A stretch of 64,000 bases of DNA from Vagococcus fluvialis (GCF_003337315.1 NZ_QPJV01000005.1:62001-126000), one strand, 5' to 3'; shown: positions 34,465-44,343, numbered from the stretch's first letter. Numbers and translations are program-made. Notes: a model not told the origin generated them from the letters alone.

Positions 34465-34499
34465 TACAATATATATATATACTTTATATATATATTGTA
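34465..34499 (-). promoter_or_regulatory. Long AT palindrome, likely MarR operator
   Basis: TACAATATATATATA and TATATATATATTGTA arms around a TACTT centre, 35 bp in all, directly upstream of the MarR gene. The end triplets TACAAT/ATTGTA resemble MarR half-site ends. Confidence 0.55.
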
Positions 34500-34522
34500 A
34501 AAATGTCAAGAGTCATTACACT

Positions 34523-34564
34523 AAAAAAATCTGTGGCATAAGTTTTGGCTTATACCACAGATTT
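34523..34564 (-). terminator. Terminator of the ABC exporter operon
   Basis: Sixteen-base arms (34527-34542 / 34549-34564) containing CTGTGG..ATAAG and CTTAT..CCACAG, followed on the minus strand by T residues. It belongs to a set of similar hairpins in this window. Confidence 0.8.
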
Positions 34565-34607
34565 TAAATAGTAAATAAATTAACTTACAAAATAATATTG
34601 AAACCTT

Positions 34608-36368
34608 TTATTCTGCTTCTTCTTGGAATTGACTATTGTATAGTTTTTCATAGAAACCTTTTTTCTCTAATAAACTTTCATGTGTCCCTTGTTCAATGAT
34701 TTGGCCTTGATCCATCACTAAAATTAAATCTGCATCACGAATCGTAGATAAACGGTGAGCAATCACAAAACTTGTTCTACCTTCCATGACTCTATCCATC
34801 GCTTTTTGAATTAATCCTTCAAGTCTCGTGTCAACTGAACTAGTTGCTTCATCTAATATTAAAATCTTAGGATCAGAGATAACAGCTCGAGCAATTGTTA
34901 ACAATTGTTTTTGCCCTAGAGAAACATTATCCCCTTCTTCATTAATCATCATATTATAACCATCTGGCATTGTTCGAATAAAATGATCCACATTGGCTGT
35001 CTTTGCTGCATCCACTACTTCATAGTCTGTCGCATCTAATTTACCAAAACGAATATTTTCACCAATCGTATCATTATAAAGCCAAGCATCTTGAAGAACC
35101 ATTCCAAATAATGAACGCACATCACTACGATTCATCTCTTTCGTATCAATACCATCAATTTTTATTGCACCTTCAGTTACATCGTAAAAACGCATTAAGA
35201 GGTTAATTAAAGTTGTTTTACCAGCACCTGTTGGACCAACTACGGCTACTGTTTGCCCTGCCTTAACTTCTACATTAAAGTTTTGAATTAATGGTTTATT
35301 TGGGTCATAACTAAATGACACATTTTCAAAAGTAACATTCCCTTCAATAACTTCTGGTAAAGGAATATCGACTTCATTAATGATTTCTTCTGGTTCATCT
35401 AAAATTTCAAAAACACGTTTTGTCGCAGCAGTGGCACTTTGAATCACAGAGGATAACTGAGTAATTTGTCCCATTGGCTGGCTGACTTGCCAAACATATT
35501 GAATGAACGCTTGAAGATTACCAAGTAATAAAGTTCCTTGAATAATATAGTAAGAACCTGCCACAGCTACTCCAATATAAGCACTATATGCAGTTAAGTT
35601 TACTAAAGGCATCATTAAACCTGATATAGCAGCTGCTCTAAAACCATTATGAGCTAATTTTTGATTAACTTCTTTAAAGTCTGTTAAAGTTTCTTCTTCT
35701 CTTCCATAGAGTTTTAACACACTAAAACCGGTTAAATTTTCTTGAACAAAACCATTTAAATTCCCCAAAGAATCTTGTTGTTGTTTAAAATATTTTTGAG
35801 AAATATTAACCACAACTTTTGAAATAATAATTGATAACGGGATAATCAGCATCACAATCAGTGCTAATTTCGTATCAATTAATAACATGGCTGTAATAGC
35901 CATTACTATTCCTAATACAGCGTTAATAATCGCAATAAACCCTTGTTGCATAGCGTTGCTGACAGCATCGACATCATTTGTCACACGAGATAAGGTATCT
36001 CCAAATTTATTTTTATCAAAATAAGAAACTGGTAATCGATTTATCTTTTGATCTAAGTCATGTCTTAAATCTCTCATCGAATGTTGAACCACATTTGTCA
36101 TAAACAATTGTGATAAAAAGTTTGCTGCACTCCATAATGCACCAATAATAAATAAAATAACCAGAATTTTGAAAATATAATTAAAATCAACAGACTCACC
36201 ATTTTTAATATTTTGAGCAATTCTTGTCGTTGGTAAACCTGTCACAAAAGGTAACACAGCGTTTAAAGCAATCGCTGTAATTGCCATTAAAATAGCAAAG
36301 AAAAAAGTTCCTTTATAAGGAGAGATATAGGCATATAATCTAGTCATTGTTTTTAATGATTTTTTCAT
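34608..36368 (-). CDS. Heterodimeric ABC multidrug exporter subunit B (EfrB-like)
   Basis: 586 residues: a six-helix exporter domain (ABC_membrane), then an ATPase with Walker A GPTGAGKTT, a degenerate signature VSLGQKQ (not SGGQ) and a canonical Walker B ILDEATSSVD. The start overlaps the partner gene's stop by 4 bp. Size and pairing match enterococcal EfrAB. Paired with its neighbour, it provides the catalytic Glu of the single competent ATP site. Confidence 0.88.
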   Translation of the reverse strand: MKKSLKTMTRLYAYISPYKGTFFFAILMAITAIALNAVLPFVTGLPTTRIAQNIKNGESVDFNYIFKILVILFIIGALWSAANFLSQLFMTNVVQHSMRDLRHDLDQKINRLPVSYFDKNKFGDTLSRVTNDVDAVSNAMQQGFIAIINAVLGIVMAITAMLLIDTKLALIVMLIIPLSIIISKVVVNISQKYFKQQQDSLGNLNGFVQENLTGFSVLKLYGREEETLTDFKEVNQKLAHNGFRAAAISGLMMPLVNLTAYSAYIGVAVAGSYYIIQGTLLLGNLQAFIQYVWQVSQPMGQITQLSSVIQSATAATKRVFEILDEPEEIINEVDIPLPEVIEGNVTFENVSFSYDPNKPLIQNFNVEVKAGQTVAVVGPTGAGKTTLINLLMRFYDVTEGAIKIDGIDTKEMNRSDVRSLFGMVLQDAWLYNDTIGENIRFGKLDATDYEVVDAAKTANVDHFIRTMPDGYNMMINEEGDNVSLGQKQLLTIARAVISDPKILILDEATSSVDTRLEGLIQKAMDRVMEGRTSFVIAHRLSTIRDADLILVMDQGQIIEQGTHESLLEKKGFYEKLYNSQFQEEAE

Positions 36369-38095
36369 GCTAATTCCTCCTCTGTTAATTGAGATGAAGC
36401 AATATCATAATAGATAGAACATGATTTAAGTAACTCTCTATGAGTTCCCATGCCAAGAACTTCACCTTCATTTAAAACAACAATTTTGTCAGCATGCATA
36501 ATTGTACTTACTCGTTGAGCCACAATTAAAACAGTTGATTCTGTTGTTTCAGATTTTAATCTTTGTCTAAGTGTTGCATCTGTCTTATAATCCAGTGCTG
36601 AAAAACTATCATCAAAGACATAAATAGCTGGTTTCCTAATTAAGGCTCTGGCAATTGCTAAACGTTGTTTTTGTCCACCAGAGAAGTTTGAACCACCTTC
36701 TGAAATAGGTTCAAGTAATCCTTTTTCTTTTTGGGAAATAAACTCTGTTGCTTGAGCAATATCAAGAGCATTTCTCATTTCCTCTTCTGTTGCATCAGGT
36801 TTACCGTATTTTAAGTTATCTTCTATTGTTCCTGAGAATAGTAAGGCTTTTTGAGGAATATAACCAATTTTTTGTCTAAGAGCCGCTAAATCATACTCTC
36901 TAACATCGACACCATCAATCAGGATCTTTCCTCTTGTCACATCATAAAATCTCGGGATTAACTGAATCAAAGTTGATTTCCCACTACCTGTACTACCTAT
37001 AAATGCAATAGTTTCTCCAGGACTGGCTTTAAAACTAACATCTCTAATCACAGGACTTTCTGAATTTCCTGGATAAGCAAATGACACATTTTTAAACTCT
37101 AATACACCACTTGTTTCAGTTTCTTTAACGCCACTTACTGGATTTTTAATAGCTGGTTCCATATCTAAAACTTCTTGAACACGTCTTGCAGATACGGCAG
37201 CTCGAGGATACATCATAAATACTGATGAGAATAATAAAAATGAGAAAAGTGCGTGGAAAATATATTCGATAAAGGCAATTAAATTTCCAACTGCCAAATC
37301 TCCTGCATTAATTTGAATACTACCAAACCAAATGACTAACACCATAACAATATTAAATAGAAAGAAAAAGGCTGGTTGTGCTGCTGCCATTAACTTAAAT
37401 AGTTTTTTAGAACTGGCTGTATAATCTTGATTGACTTTATCAAAACGCTCTTCTTCAAAAGGTTCGTTTACAAAAGCTCTGATTACTCGTAACCCCATTA
37501 AGTTTTCCCGTAAAATCATATTAATATTATCTAGATTTTTTTGTTGTTTATTAGATAGTGGTTCTGAACGTTTTCCAATAATTAAAATACCACCAAGTAA
37601 AAATGGTAAGGCTCCAATGACAAAGGCTGTTAATGATGGACTCGTTCTAACAATCATAATAATACTTGAAGTAAACATAATCGGTGTAATAAAGCCCATT
37701 CGTAAAATCATTCCCATAAATACCATTACTTGAAAGGCATCATTGGTTGTACGAGTGATTAAGGAAGACATACCGATTTTTTCATATTCTTGATGTGAAA
37801 AATCTTGAATGTTTGCCATCATATCATTTCTCATATCTTGAACTAAGCGAGTATTTAATCTTGCCCCAACTACTGCAAGTCCTAAATAAAGAACGATCCC
37901 TACTGCAATCGTTACAATCATATAGCCACCTATTTTTTTTACATACTCAAAATCATTATTGACAATCCCTACGTCTAACATCTTAGCAAGAAGTGTTGGT
38001 AGACCAAGCTCAATAATAACAAAACCAAATACACATATTGTATTTAATAAGAGGAGTCCCTTTTGACGCATGGCATAATGCCACATTGTTTTCAT
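36365..38095 (-). CDS. Heterodimeric ABC multidrug exporter subunit A (EfrA-like)
   Basis: 576 residues: a six-helix exporter domain, then an ATPase with Walker A GSTGSGKST, a canonical signature FSGGQKQR and Walker B YVFDDSFSALD, where Asp replaces the catalytic Glu. This asymmetry is the hallmark of heterodimeric exporters such as EfrAB and LmrCD. First gene of the pair. Likely substrates are dyes or drugs, by family only. Confidence 0.88.
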   Translation of the reverse strand: MKTMWHYAMRQKGLLLLNTICVFGFVIIELGLPTLLAKMLDVGIVNNDFEYVKKIGGYMIVTIAVGIVLYLGLAVVGARLNTRLVQDMRNDMMANIQDFSHQEYEKIGMSSLITRTTNDAFQVMVFMGMILRMGFITPIMFTSSIIMIVRTSPSLTAFVIGALPFLLGGILIIGKRSEPLSNKQQKNLDNINMILRENLMGLRVIRAFVNEPFEEERFDKVNQDYTASSKKLFKLMAAAQPAFFFLFNIVMVLVIWFGSIQINAGDLAVGNLIAFIEYIFHALFSFLLFSSVFMMYPRAAVSARRVQEVLDMEPAIKNPVSGVKETETSGVLEFKNVSFAYPGNSESPVIRDVSFKASPGETIAFIGSTGSGKSTLIQLIPRFYDVTRGKILIDGVDVREYDLAALRQKIGYIPQKALLFSGTIEDNLKYGKPDATEEEMRNALDIAQATEFISQKEKGLLEPISEGGSNFSGGQKQRLAIARALIRKPAIYVFDDSFSALDYKTDATLRQRLKSETTESTVLIVAQRVSTIMHADKIVVLNEGEVLGMGTHRELLKSCSIYYDIASSQLTEEELA

Positions 38096-38284
38096 TCAAT
38101 CATCTCCTAACTACAAAATAATATTAATTCCTTTAAACATACCATATTTTTTTCATTATTGCCTATGGTTTTTTGTTTTATTCTAAGATAATTTTTTCTA
38201 TACAAATATAACATTTTTATGAATAGCATTCTAAAAAACGTGTTATAATTAAATTAAAATAACTCAACATGAAATGACTAAACG

Positions 38285-38548
38285 ATGGAATTTCCTAATA
38301 AAGCAACTATCTCAGAAGAAGAACTATTAGAATCAGGCTACAGAAAGTATGATGGTGACACGATGGATATCTACTACAACAAAGATTTATGTGAACATGC
38401 TGCAAAGTGTGTTAAAGGAAACCCAGAAGTTTTTGAGGTTGGCAGACGTCCATGGATTATTGCCAACAATGGCACAAACGAAGAAAATGAATTTGTCATT
38501 AATCAATGTCCCACAGGCGCTTTAAAATATCGTTCTAAGGAGAATTAA
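38285..38548 (+). CDS. (4Fe-4S) mono-cluster protein (YjdI-like)
   Basis: 87 residues of the YjdI/Fer4_19 family: MDIYYNKDLCEHAAKCVKGNPEVFEVGRRPWI and NQCPTGALKYR. Four cysteines (CEHAAKC, then CPTG with a further spacing variant) could bind a cluster. It is followed 2 bp later by a small GNAT gene, the usual partner. A TATAAT box stands at 38244-38249, but no clear ribosome site is seen. Function unknown. Confidence 0.85.
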   Translation: MEFPNKATISEEELLESGYRKYDGDTMDIYYNKDLCEHAAKCVKGNPEVFEVGRRPWIIANNGTNEENEFVINQCPTGALKYRSKEN

Positions 38549-38550
38549 AT

Positions 38551-38823
38551 ATGAAATATGTACTAGATGGTCAAAGATTTGTCGCTCTAACTGATAACAA
38601 CACAGAAGCAGGAGAAATGACTTGGAGTAACGCTGGAGAGTCATTAATCATTATTGATCACACCTTTGTTGACAATGCTTTTCGCGGACAAGGAATTGCT
38701 AATGAACTTGTTGCTCAAGGTGTCGCTTATGCCAGAGAAAATAACAAAAAAGTTATGCCCCTGTGTCCTTTTGCTAAAAAAGAATTTGATCGTCATCCAG
38801 AATACCAAGATATTTTACATTAA
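38551..38823 (+). CDS. Small GNAT-fold N-acetyltransferase (YjdJ-like)
   Basis: 90 residues, a minimal GNAT domain: EAGEMTWSNAGESLIIIDHTFVDNAFRGQGIANELVAQGVAYARENNKKVMPLCPFAKKEF. The acetyl-CoA loop is RGQGIA. YjdJ-type proteins have this length. It is cotranscribed with the iron-sulfur protein gene (AAGGAG site inside the end of that gene). Substrate unknown. Confidence 0.88.
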   Translation: MKYVLDGQRFVALTDNNTEAGEMTWSNAGESLIIIDHTFVDNAFRGQGIANELVAQGVAYARENNKKVMPLCPFAKKEFDRHPEYQDILH

Positions 38824-38830
38824 AAACATC

Positions 38831-38870
38831 ACAAACGAATGATCATTTACATGATTGTTCGTTTTTGTTT
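38831..38870 (+). terminator. Terminator of the YjdI/YjdJ-like pair
   Basis: ACAAACGAATGATCA pairs imperfectly with TGATTGTTCGTTTTTGT; the T run follows. Confidence 0.65.
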
Positions 38871-38905
38871 TGAGTGAATGTTTCTATACATCTTGTTATG
38901 ATTAT

Positions 38906-39111
38906 GATAGAATAAATCTAAATGTTGGATTTAAAATCCAATCTCAAGACGGTGAATTTTTATCATATTAATGAAACACAAAAAGGACATCACGTTGCAT
39001 AATTAGCTGATTTTTTATGTAACCATATCTAAACTCAGGTGTGAAAGCACCTCAGTTTGTTGTGTTTAAAAATAATTACTCACTAAAAAAACAATTAAAG
39101 GGGATTTTTAT
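38906..39111 (+). promoter_or_regulatory. Promoter and long leader of rpoY-rnjA
   Basis: An extended -10 (TGATAGAAT, ending at 38913) opens a leader of nearly 200 nt. It contains the small palindrome TTGGATTTAAAATCCAA and a hairpin with arms AAACT.AGGTG / CACCT.AGTTT (39031-39058). The leader ends in AAAGGGG before rpoY. RNase J1 operons may be autoregulated; no switch class is recognised. Confidence 0.45.
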
Positions 39112-39327
39112 ATGATCTATAAAGTATATTATCAAGAAGACAAAGCACGTAGCCCACAAAGAGAAAAAACTGTATCTCTTTATATGGAAGCTTCATCATC
39201 AGTTGAAGCTAGAAAAATTATCGAAGACAACACACCATACAACATCGAATTAATCCAAGAATTAGATGGAAATCACTTAGACTATGAAAAAGAAAATGCT
39301 GATTTCAAACTTGTGGAGTTTGAATAG
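39112..39327 (+). CDS. rpoY: RNA polymerase epsilon subunit (RpoY)
   Basis: 71 residues matching the Firmicute epsilon subunit: [27 protein letters not shown] and a C-terminal KLVEFE. It binds RNA polymerase core near the jaw. It lies 2 bp before rnjA, the conserved arrangement in Lactobacillales and Bacillus. Confidence 0.95.
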   Translation: MIYKVYYQEDKARSPQREKTVSLYMEASSSVEARKIIEDNTPYNIELIQELDGNHLDYEKENADFKLVEFE

Positions 39328-39329
39328 TT

Positions 39330-41003
39330 ATGAAAGTTCAAATAAAAAACAATGAAACAGGTGTTTTTGGCATCGGTGGACTTGGTGAAATTGGAAAAAA
39401 CACATATGGTGTACAGTTCCAAGATGAAATAATTATGATTGATGCGGGAATTAAATTTCCTGAGGATGACCTATTAGGAATTGACTACGTGATTCCTGAT
39501 TATCAATACATACTTAAAAATCTAAACAAAGTAAAAGCTTTGGTTATCACTCATGGTCATGAGGATCATATTGGTGGTATTCCATTTCTTTTAAAACAAG
39601 CTAATATTCCTATTTATGCTGGTCCTTTGGCTATGGCATTAATTCGTAATAAGCTTGACGAACATGGTTTACTCCGTGATGCTGAACTACATGAAGTTAA
39701 CGAAGATTCTGTTATCAAATTTAGAAAAACATCTATTAGTTTCTACCGTACAACTCATAGTATTCCAGAAGCTAACGGTGTTATCGTTAAAACACCTTCT
39801 GGTAATGTGGTTTACTCTGGTGATTTTAAATTTGATTTTACACCAGTTGGAGAGCCTGCTGACTTACATAAAATGGCTAGACTTGGTGAAGAAGGTGTTC
39901 TTTGTTTACTATCAGATAGTACAAACGCTGAAGTTCCAGAATTTACAAAATCAGAAAAACTAATTGGTGATTCTATTTTACGTATTATTGAAAAAGTAGA
40001 AGGTCGTGTAATTTTTGCTACTTTTGCTTCTAATATTTTCCGTTTACAACAAACTGCTGAAGCAGCTGTTAAAACAGGTCGTAAGATTGCTGTTTTTGGT
40101 CGTAGTATGGAAAATGCTATGGTAAATGGTCGTGCATTAGGTTACATCAAAGTACCTGATGATACATTTATTGATAGTCGTGAAATTAATCAATACCCAG
40201 CAAATGAAATTATGATTTTATGTACTGGCTCTCAAGGTGAACCAATGGCAGCACTTAGTCGTATTGCTAACGGTACTCACCGTCAAATTTCAATTCAACC
40301 AGACGATACGGTTATTTTCTCTAGTTCTCCAATTCCAGGGAATACGACAAGTGTTAACCGTTTGATTAACCTTTTATCTGAAGCTGGCGCTAATGTTATT
40401 CATGGTAAAGTGAATAACATCCATACATCAGGTCATGGTGGGCAGCAAGAACAAAAATTATTACTTCGTTTATTAAAACCTAAATACTTTATTCCTGTTC
40501 ACGGTGAGTATCGTATGTTAAACGTCCATGCCCAATCTGCTCAAGCTACAGGTGTCCCAAAAGAGAATTGCTTCATTTTAGAAAATGGGGATGTTCTTGC
40601 TTTAACCGCTGATTCAGCAAGAAGAGCTGGTCATTTTAATGCTGACGATGTGTATGTAGATGGTAATGGTATCGGAGATATTGGTAACATTGTTCTTAAA
40701 GATAGACGTATTCTTTCTGAAGATGGTATAGTCTTAGCAGTTGCTACTGTTGATTACAAAACCCAAACAATCGTTGCTGGTCCAGATATTTTATCTCGTG
40801 GATTCATTTACATGAGAGAATCTGGCGACTTAATTCAAGAATCACAACGTTTATTATTTAACACCATTCGTAAAGCTTTAAAACAAAAAGATTGTAATGA
40901 AGCTATGTTAAATGAAGTTATTGTTAATGCGATTCAACCTTTCCTTGTGGAAAAAACCGAACGCCATCCAATGATTTTACCAGTTGTCCTTGAAGCTAAC
41001 TAA
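39330..41003 (+). CDS. rnjA: Ribonuclease J1
   Basis: 557 residues. The metallo-beta-lactamase motif HGHEDHIGG begins at residue 75; the beta-CASP region has [24 protein letters not shown] and PVHGEYRML, and a C-terminal domain follows. RNase J1 combines 5'-3' exonuclease and endonuclease activity in mRNA decay and rRNA maturation. The start ATG 39330 has GTGGAG in the end of rpoY. Confidence 0.96.
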   Translation: MKVQIKNNETGVFGIGGLGEIGKNTYGVQFQDEIIMIDAGIKFPEDDLLGIDYVIPDYQYILKNLNKVKALVITHGHEDHIGGIPFLLKQANIPIYAGPLAMALIRNKLDEHGLLRDAELHEVNEDSVIKFRKTSISFYRTTHSIPEANGVIVKTPSGNVVYSGDFKFDFTPVGEPADLHKMARLGEEGVLCLLSDSTNAEVPEFTKSEKLIGDSILRIIEKVEGRVIFATFASNIFRLQQTAEAAVKTGRKIAVFGRSMENAMVNGRALGYIKVPDDTFIDSREINQYPANEIMILCTGSQGEPMAALSRIANGTHRQISIQPDDTVIFSSSPIPGNTTSVNRLINLLSEAGANVIHGKVNNIHTSGHGGQQEQKLLLRLLKPKYFIPVHGEYRMLNVHAQSAQATGVPKENCFILENGDVLALTADSARRAGHFNADDVYVDGNGIGDIGNIVLKDRRILSEDGIVLAVATVDYKTQTIVAGPDILSRGFIYMRESGDLIQESQRLLFNTIRKALKQKDCNEAMLNEVIVNAIQPFLVEKTERHPMILPVVLEAN

Positions 41004-41035
41004 GGTTGTAACAGAAGCATTTTTTAAAATTAATC

Positions 41036-41065
41036 AGAGGCTGACTCAAATGTCAGTCTCTTTTT
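41036..41065. terminator. Terminator of rnjA
   Basis: AGAGGCTGAC and GTCAGTCTCT arms around TCAAAT, followed by TTTTT on the plus strand and T-rich sequence on the minus strand. Confidence 0.8.
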
Positions 41066-41087
41066 ATTTGTTCTGAACTTTCTTTAC

Positions 41088-41206
41088 TAGTCAGGGGATA
41101 AAAAGTCTGCTCTTTCAACAACTTCACAACTAAGGATCAATTGGAAAAGCCAATTGTTCCTTAGTTCCTCCAGTTGCTTAGAGCAAAACGACTTTTGACC
41201 CACCCT
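41088..41206 (-). repeat. Dispersed palindromic repeat, copy A
   Basis: About 119 bp between rnjA and the cold-shock gene. Outer arms: TAGTCAGGGGATAAAAAGTC at the left, CGACTTTTGACCCACCCTG at the right. The inner palindrome has 16-base arms (AACTAAGGATCAATTG / CAATTGTTCCTTAGTT). Copy B has nearly the same outer arms but a different inner palindrome. Confidence 0.8.
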
Positions 41207-41222
41207 GTTTTTATATACAACG

Positions 41223-41259
41223 AAAAAAAGTGTAAGTAGAAAAATCTACTTACACTTTT
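41223..41259 (-). terminator. Terminator of the cold-shock gene
   Basis: Perfect 15-base arms AAAAGTGTAAGTAGA / TCTACTTACACTTTT with a four-base loop; T-rich sequence follows on the minus strand. Confidence 0.85.
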
Positions 41260-41276
41260 GTTTAGTTAGGTTTAAA

Positions 41277-41477
41277 TTAAGCTTTTTGTACGTTAGCTGC
41301 TTGAGGTCCACGATCTGTATCTTCGACTTCAAAGGTAACTGCTTGACCTTCTTCTAAAGACTTGAATCCTTCACCTTCGATAGCTGAGAAATGTACGAAT
41401 ACGTCATTTCCTTCTTCCTGTTGGATGAAACCGAATCCTTTTTCAGCGTTAAACCATTTTACTGTTCCTTGAGCCAT
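41277..41477 (-). CDS. Cold shock protein (CspA family)
   Basis: 66 residues with both RNA-binding motifs, KGFGFI (RNP1) and VFVHF (RNP2), in the usual single OB-fold. It acts as an RNA chaperone. GAGGAGG precedes the ATG. The 5' leader is about 118 nt from the promoter at 41603-41631, as in cold-inducible csp genes. Confidence 0.95.
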   Translation of the reverse strand: MAQGTVKWFNAEKGFGFIQQEEGNDVFVHFSAIEGEGFKSLEEGQAVTFEVEDTDRGPQAANVQKA

Positions 41478-41602
41478 TTTATTTCCTCCTCGTGCCGTAA
41501 AGCACTAAATGATATTTTGTAATAACTGTTTTCGGTCGATAGAGGTGTTTAAAACGATATGTCTGACAACTTCTATTTATTCCAAAAGCAAATTACACAT
41601 CA

Positions 41603-41631
41603 ATCATAACGCAACTAATCTTGAAATGCAA
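41603..41631 (-). promoter_or_regulatory. Promoter and long leader of the cold-shock gene
   Basis: Minus strand TTGCAT (41631-41626), 17-base spacer, TATGAT (41608-41603). The transcript would carry a leader of about 118 nt, whose last part pairs locally (AGTGCTTTACGGCAC). Confidence 0.6.
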
Positions 41632-41652
41632 GTAGACAAAGAAAACGTTTTA

Positions 41653-42333
41653 TTAAATAATCCCTTCTTCTTTTAGACTGATATAGCTATTTTCTCCAAT
41701 AATTAAATGGTCTAATATATCAATTCCCATTAATCTTCCACACTCAACAATCCTTTCTGTGAAAGCGATGTCTTGCTTAGAAGGATTTGGATTTCCAGAC
41801 GGGTGGTTATGAACGATTATCATTCTTGCAGTAGAGGTTTTTACTGCAATTTTAAATATTTCGCGAGGATGTGCTACTGATTGGTTTAGTGACCCAATAA
41901 AGAGTGTTTTCTTCTTGATGACCTCGTTTTTAGCATTTAAATATAACACCATAAAATGTTCTTGCTCGTAATCTTTCATCTCTAAAATTAATTGTTCTGC
42001 TAAATCTACACTAGATAAAATTTGTCCCTTTTTCTGTCTTTCTTCAATTGTTAATCTTTTTCCCAGTTCAATAGCTGCTTGTATTTCAATTGCTTTAGCT
42101 GGCCCTATGCCTTCTATTTCTTTTAACTCCTCAATAGTAGCTGTCTTTAGTTCAAATAAATTATCAAAATTTAGTAATACCTCATTGGATAAATCTAAAA
42201 CATGTTTATCCTTATTACCTGTCCTTAAAATAATCGCAATTAATTCTTGGTAACTTAATGCTTCAATACCATATTTTTTAGCTTTTTCTCTTGGTTTTAT
42301 TTCAGGTTGATACTGCTTTAATCCCACTGACAA
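41653..42333 (-). CDS. radC: RadC family JAB-domain protein
   Basis: 226 residues: a helix-hairpin-helix part (IEELKEIEGIGPAKAIEIQAAIELGKRL) and an MPN/JAB metal site (IVHNHPSGNPNPSKQD). RadC was once linked to DNA repair, but its role is not settled. The order valS-folC-HAD-radC is typical of Firmicutes. Confidence 0.92.
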   Translation of the reverse strand: MSVGLKQYQPEIKPREKAKKYGIEALSYQELIAIILRTGNKDKHVLDLSNEVLLNFDNLFELKTATIEELKEIEGIGPAKAIEIQAAIELGKRLTIEERQKKGQILSSVDLAEQLILEMKDYEQEHFMVLYLNAKNEVIKKKTLFIGSLNQSVAHPREIFKIAVKTSTARMIIVHNHPSGNPNPSKQDIAFTERIVECGRLMGIDILDHLIIGENSYISLKEEGII

Positions 42334-42387
42334 AAAAATCCCCCTTTCACCTACACTTTAAATGTACGATGAAAGAAGGAATCTTAA

Positions 42388-43053
42388 TTATCTTTCTTTA
42401 ATAAATTCAAGAACTTCAAATAAATCTTTTTTAACAGCATAAGATTTAGCTAATGCTTCTTCATCTGGAGCTAATAAATCTGGCACCATGATAACAGGTA
42501 CGCCAGCTGTATGAGATGCACGAATACCATTTAATGAATCTTCAAGCATAAGCGTTTCTTCAGCTTTTGTTCCAAGCTTTGCTAGGGCTACTTCTACAAT
42601 TTCAGGATGGGGTTTAGCATGTGTGACATCATCCCCAGAAACTGTATCTTTAAAGTACGACATTAAATTAGCTTTATTAAGTAATTGCTCAATCGCTTCT
42701 TCTGTGTTGCTTGAAGCTACGACACATGGAATTCCTGCTTCGTTTAAATACGTTAAAATTTCTTTAATACCTGGTTTTAACGGAGCACCTGTTGAAGCGA
42801 ATGTTTCTCTTACTTTTTGACGGCTTGCTTTAAAAAAGCCATCAATATTTTCTTTTGGCAAGTTAGAATAATCTGCTAAGTATTTAGCATAGGCATGTTC
42901 TTCACTTAAACCGATTTCTTCTTTGTAGTATTCCTTATCAAAACCTGTTAGTCCAAAATCCGGAGCAGTGGACACATTGCTTTCACAATAAATCGCTTCT
43001 GTATCTAAAATTAATCCATCCATGTCAAAAATAACGCCGCTTACTTTTTTCAA
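42388..43053 (-). CDS. HAD family hydrolase (beta-phosphoglucomutase-like)
   Basis: 221 residues with motif I IFDMDGLILDTEA, motif II VASSNTEEAI, motif III Lys in HAKPHPEI and motif IV MLEDSLNGIRA. The helical cap after motif I places it with the beta-PGM/phosphatase subgroup. It starts directly after folC (1 bp), so it is translated with it. Substrate unknown. Confidence 0.92.
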   Translation of the reverse strand: MKKVSGVIFDMDGLILDTEAIYCESNVSTAPDFGLTGFDKEYYKEEIGLSEEHAYAKYLADYSNLPKENIDGFFKASRQKVRETFASTGAPLKPGIKEILTYLNEAGIPCVVASSNTEEAIEQLLNKANLMSYFKDTVSGDDVTHAKPHPEIVEVALAKLGTKAEETLMLEDSLNGIRASHTAGVPVIMVPDLLAPDEEALAKSYAVKKDLFEVLEFIKER

Positions 43054-44343
43054 TTAATTTCCTCCTAGAAGTGTTTCTCTCACCTGAGAGATAAAATAAA
43101 GTGAACCAGTAACAAGAATTAAATCATCCCCTGTTAACTCTTTTAAAGACTCAGCTAAAGCTTCTCGCCAATCAGTAAAAGCTGTTAAGCCTAGTTCTTC
43201 GTATTGTTCTTTCGTAAATGCTTTCGGATAATCAAAGGCCGTTACTCTTAAATCTAAATTAGGAACTGATGTTAAATCTTTGACCATTGCTGAAATATCT
43301 TTAGTTGATAAAGCTCCAAAAATAGCATGAATATGTTGGCCTTTAAATTCCGTTTTTAAATTATTAACCATAACTTTCATAGCGTGGTCATTATGAGCTC
43401 CGTCTAAAACAATTAAAGGTTCATCAGATATTTTTTCCATACGTCCTGGCCAAAATGCTTTTTTGAGCCCTTTAACAATATCTTTACTTGATAAAGGCAA
43501 CTCAAGCTCTTTTGAAATTAACTCATACATTCTAATAGCTAAACTTGCATTATCTACTTGGTGTTTCCCAAGTAATGAGATGACAACATGAGATAAATCT
43601 AGTTCATTAGAACGATAATTAAAGACTTCTCCCCACTCAGAATCAGGTTGAATGTACTTACTAGTAAAATCTTCTTGATAACGGAAAACAGGGCTATTCA
43701 TTTTTTTAGCATAAGCGCTAATAACTTCAAAAGCAGCCTCTTCTACTTTTCCGACAACTACTGGCACATTTTCTTTGATAATTCCTGCTTTTTGAGCAGC
43801 TATTTCTTCAATCGTATCACCTAAGATATCAACATGATCATAACCAATCGTTGTAATCGCTGAAACTAGTGGTGTAATCACATTAGTACAGTCATAAGTT
43901 CCACCTAAACCAACTTCAACTAATACAATGTCGACTTTTTCATCTAAGAAATACTGGAACATAATAGCTGTTAAGATTTCAAATTCCACAGCATTTTTTA
44001 AGCTCTCAACTGTATCCATATCATCAATAATCGGCTTAATTGCAGCAACTAACTCAACTAATCGCTCATCTGAAATATGTTCACCATTAATAGCGATTCG
44101 CTCATTAAAACACTCTACATAAGGAGAAGTAAAAGTTCCAACTCTTAACCCTTGTTCTTCTAGTAAACAACGAAGAAAAGTAGTTGTTGAGCCTTTCCCA
44201 TTTGTTCCTCCAATATGAACTGTTTTTAATTTATTTTGCGGATTGTCTAATCTATTTAGAATCTCATCAATTCTAATTAAACCAGGACGAATACCAAATT
44301 TTGTTCGCTCGTGTATCCAAGCGATTGTTTCTTCAACATTCAT
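43054..44343 (-). CDS. folC: Folylpolyglutamate synthase / dihydrofolate synthase
   Basis: 429 residues from ATG 44343 (MNVEETIAWIHERTKFGIRPGL), with GGTGGTG ahead. Features: HIGGTNGKGSTT P-loop, TSPYVECFNERI, DIVLVEVGLGGTYDCTNV, GYDHVDILG, GKHQVDNASLAI and LDGAHNDHAM. It adds glutamate to folates. Thirteen residues of upstream reading frame lack a start site. It lies below valS with tandem repeats between them. Confidence 0.93.
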   Translation of the reverse strand: MNVEETIAWIHERTKFGIRPGLIRIDEILNRLDNPQNKLKTVHIGGTNGKGSTTTFLRCLLEEQGLRVGTFTSPYVECFNERIAINGEHISDERLVELVAAIKPIIDDMDTVESLKNAVEFEILTAIMFQYFLDEKVDIVLVEVGLGGTYDCTNVITPLVSAITTIGYDHVDILGDTIEEIAAQKAGIIKENVPVVVGKVEEAAFEVISAYAKKMNSPVFRYQEDFTSKYIQPDSEWGEVFNYRSNELDLSHVVISLLGKHQVDNASLAIRMYELISKELELPLSSKDIVKGLKKAFWPGRMEKISDEPLIVLDGAHNDHAMKVMVNNLKTEFKGQHIHAIFGALSTKDISAMVKDLTSVPNLDLRVTAFDYPKAFTKEQYEELGLTAFTDWREALAESLKELTGDDLILVTGSLYFISQVRETLLGGN

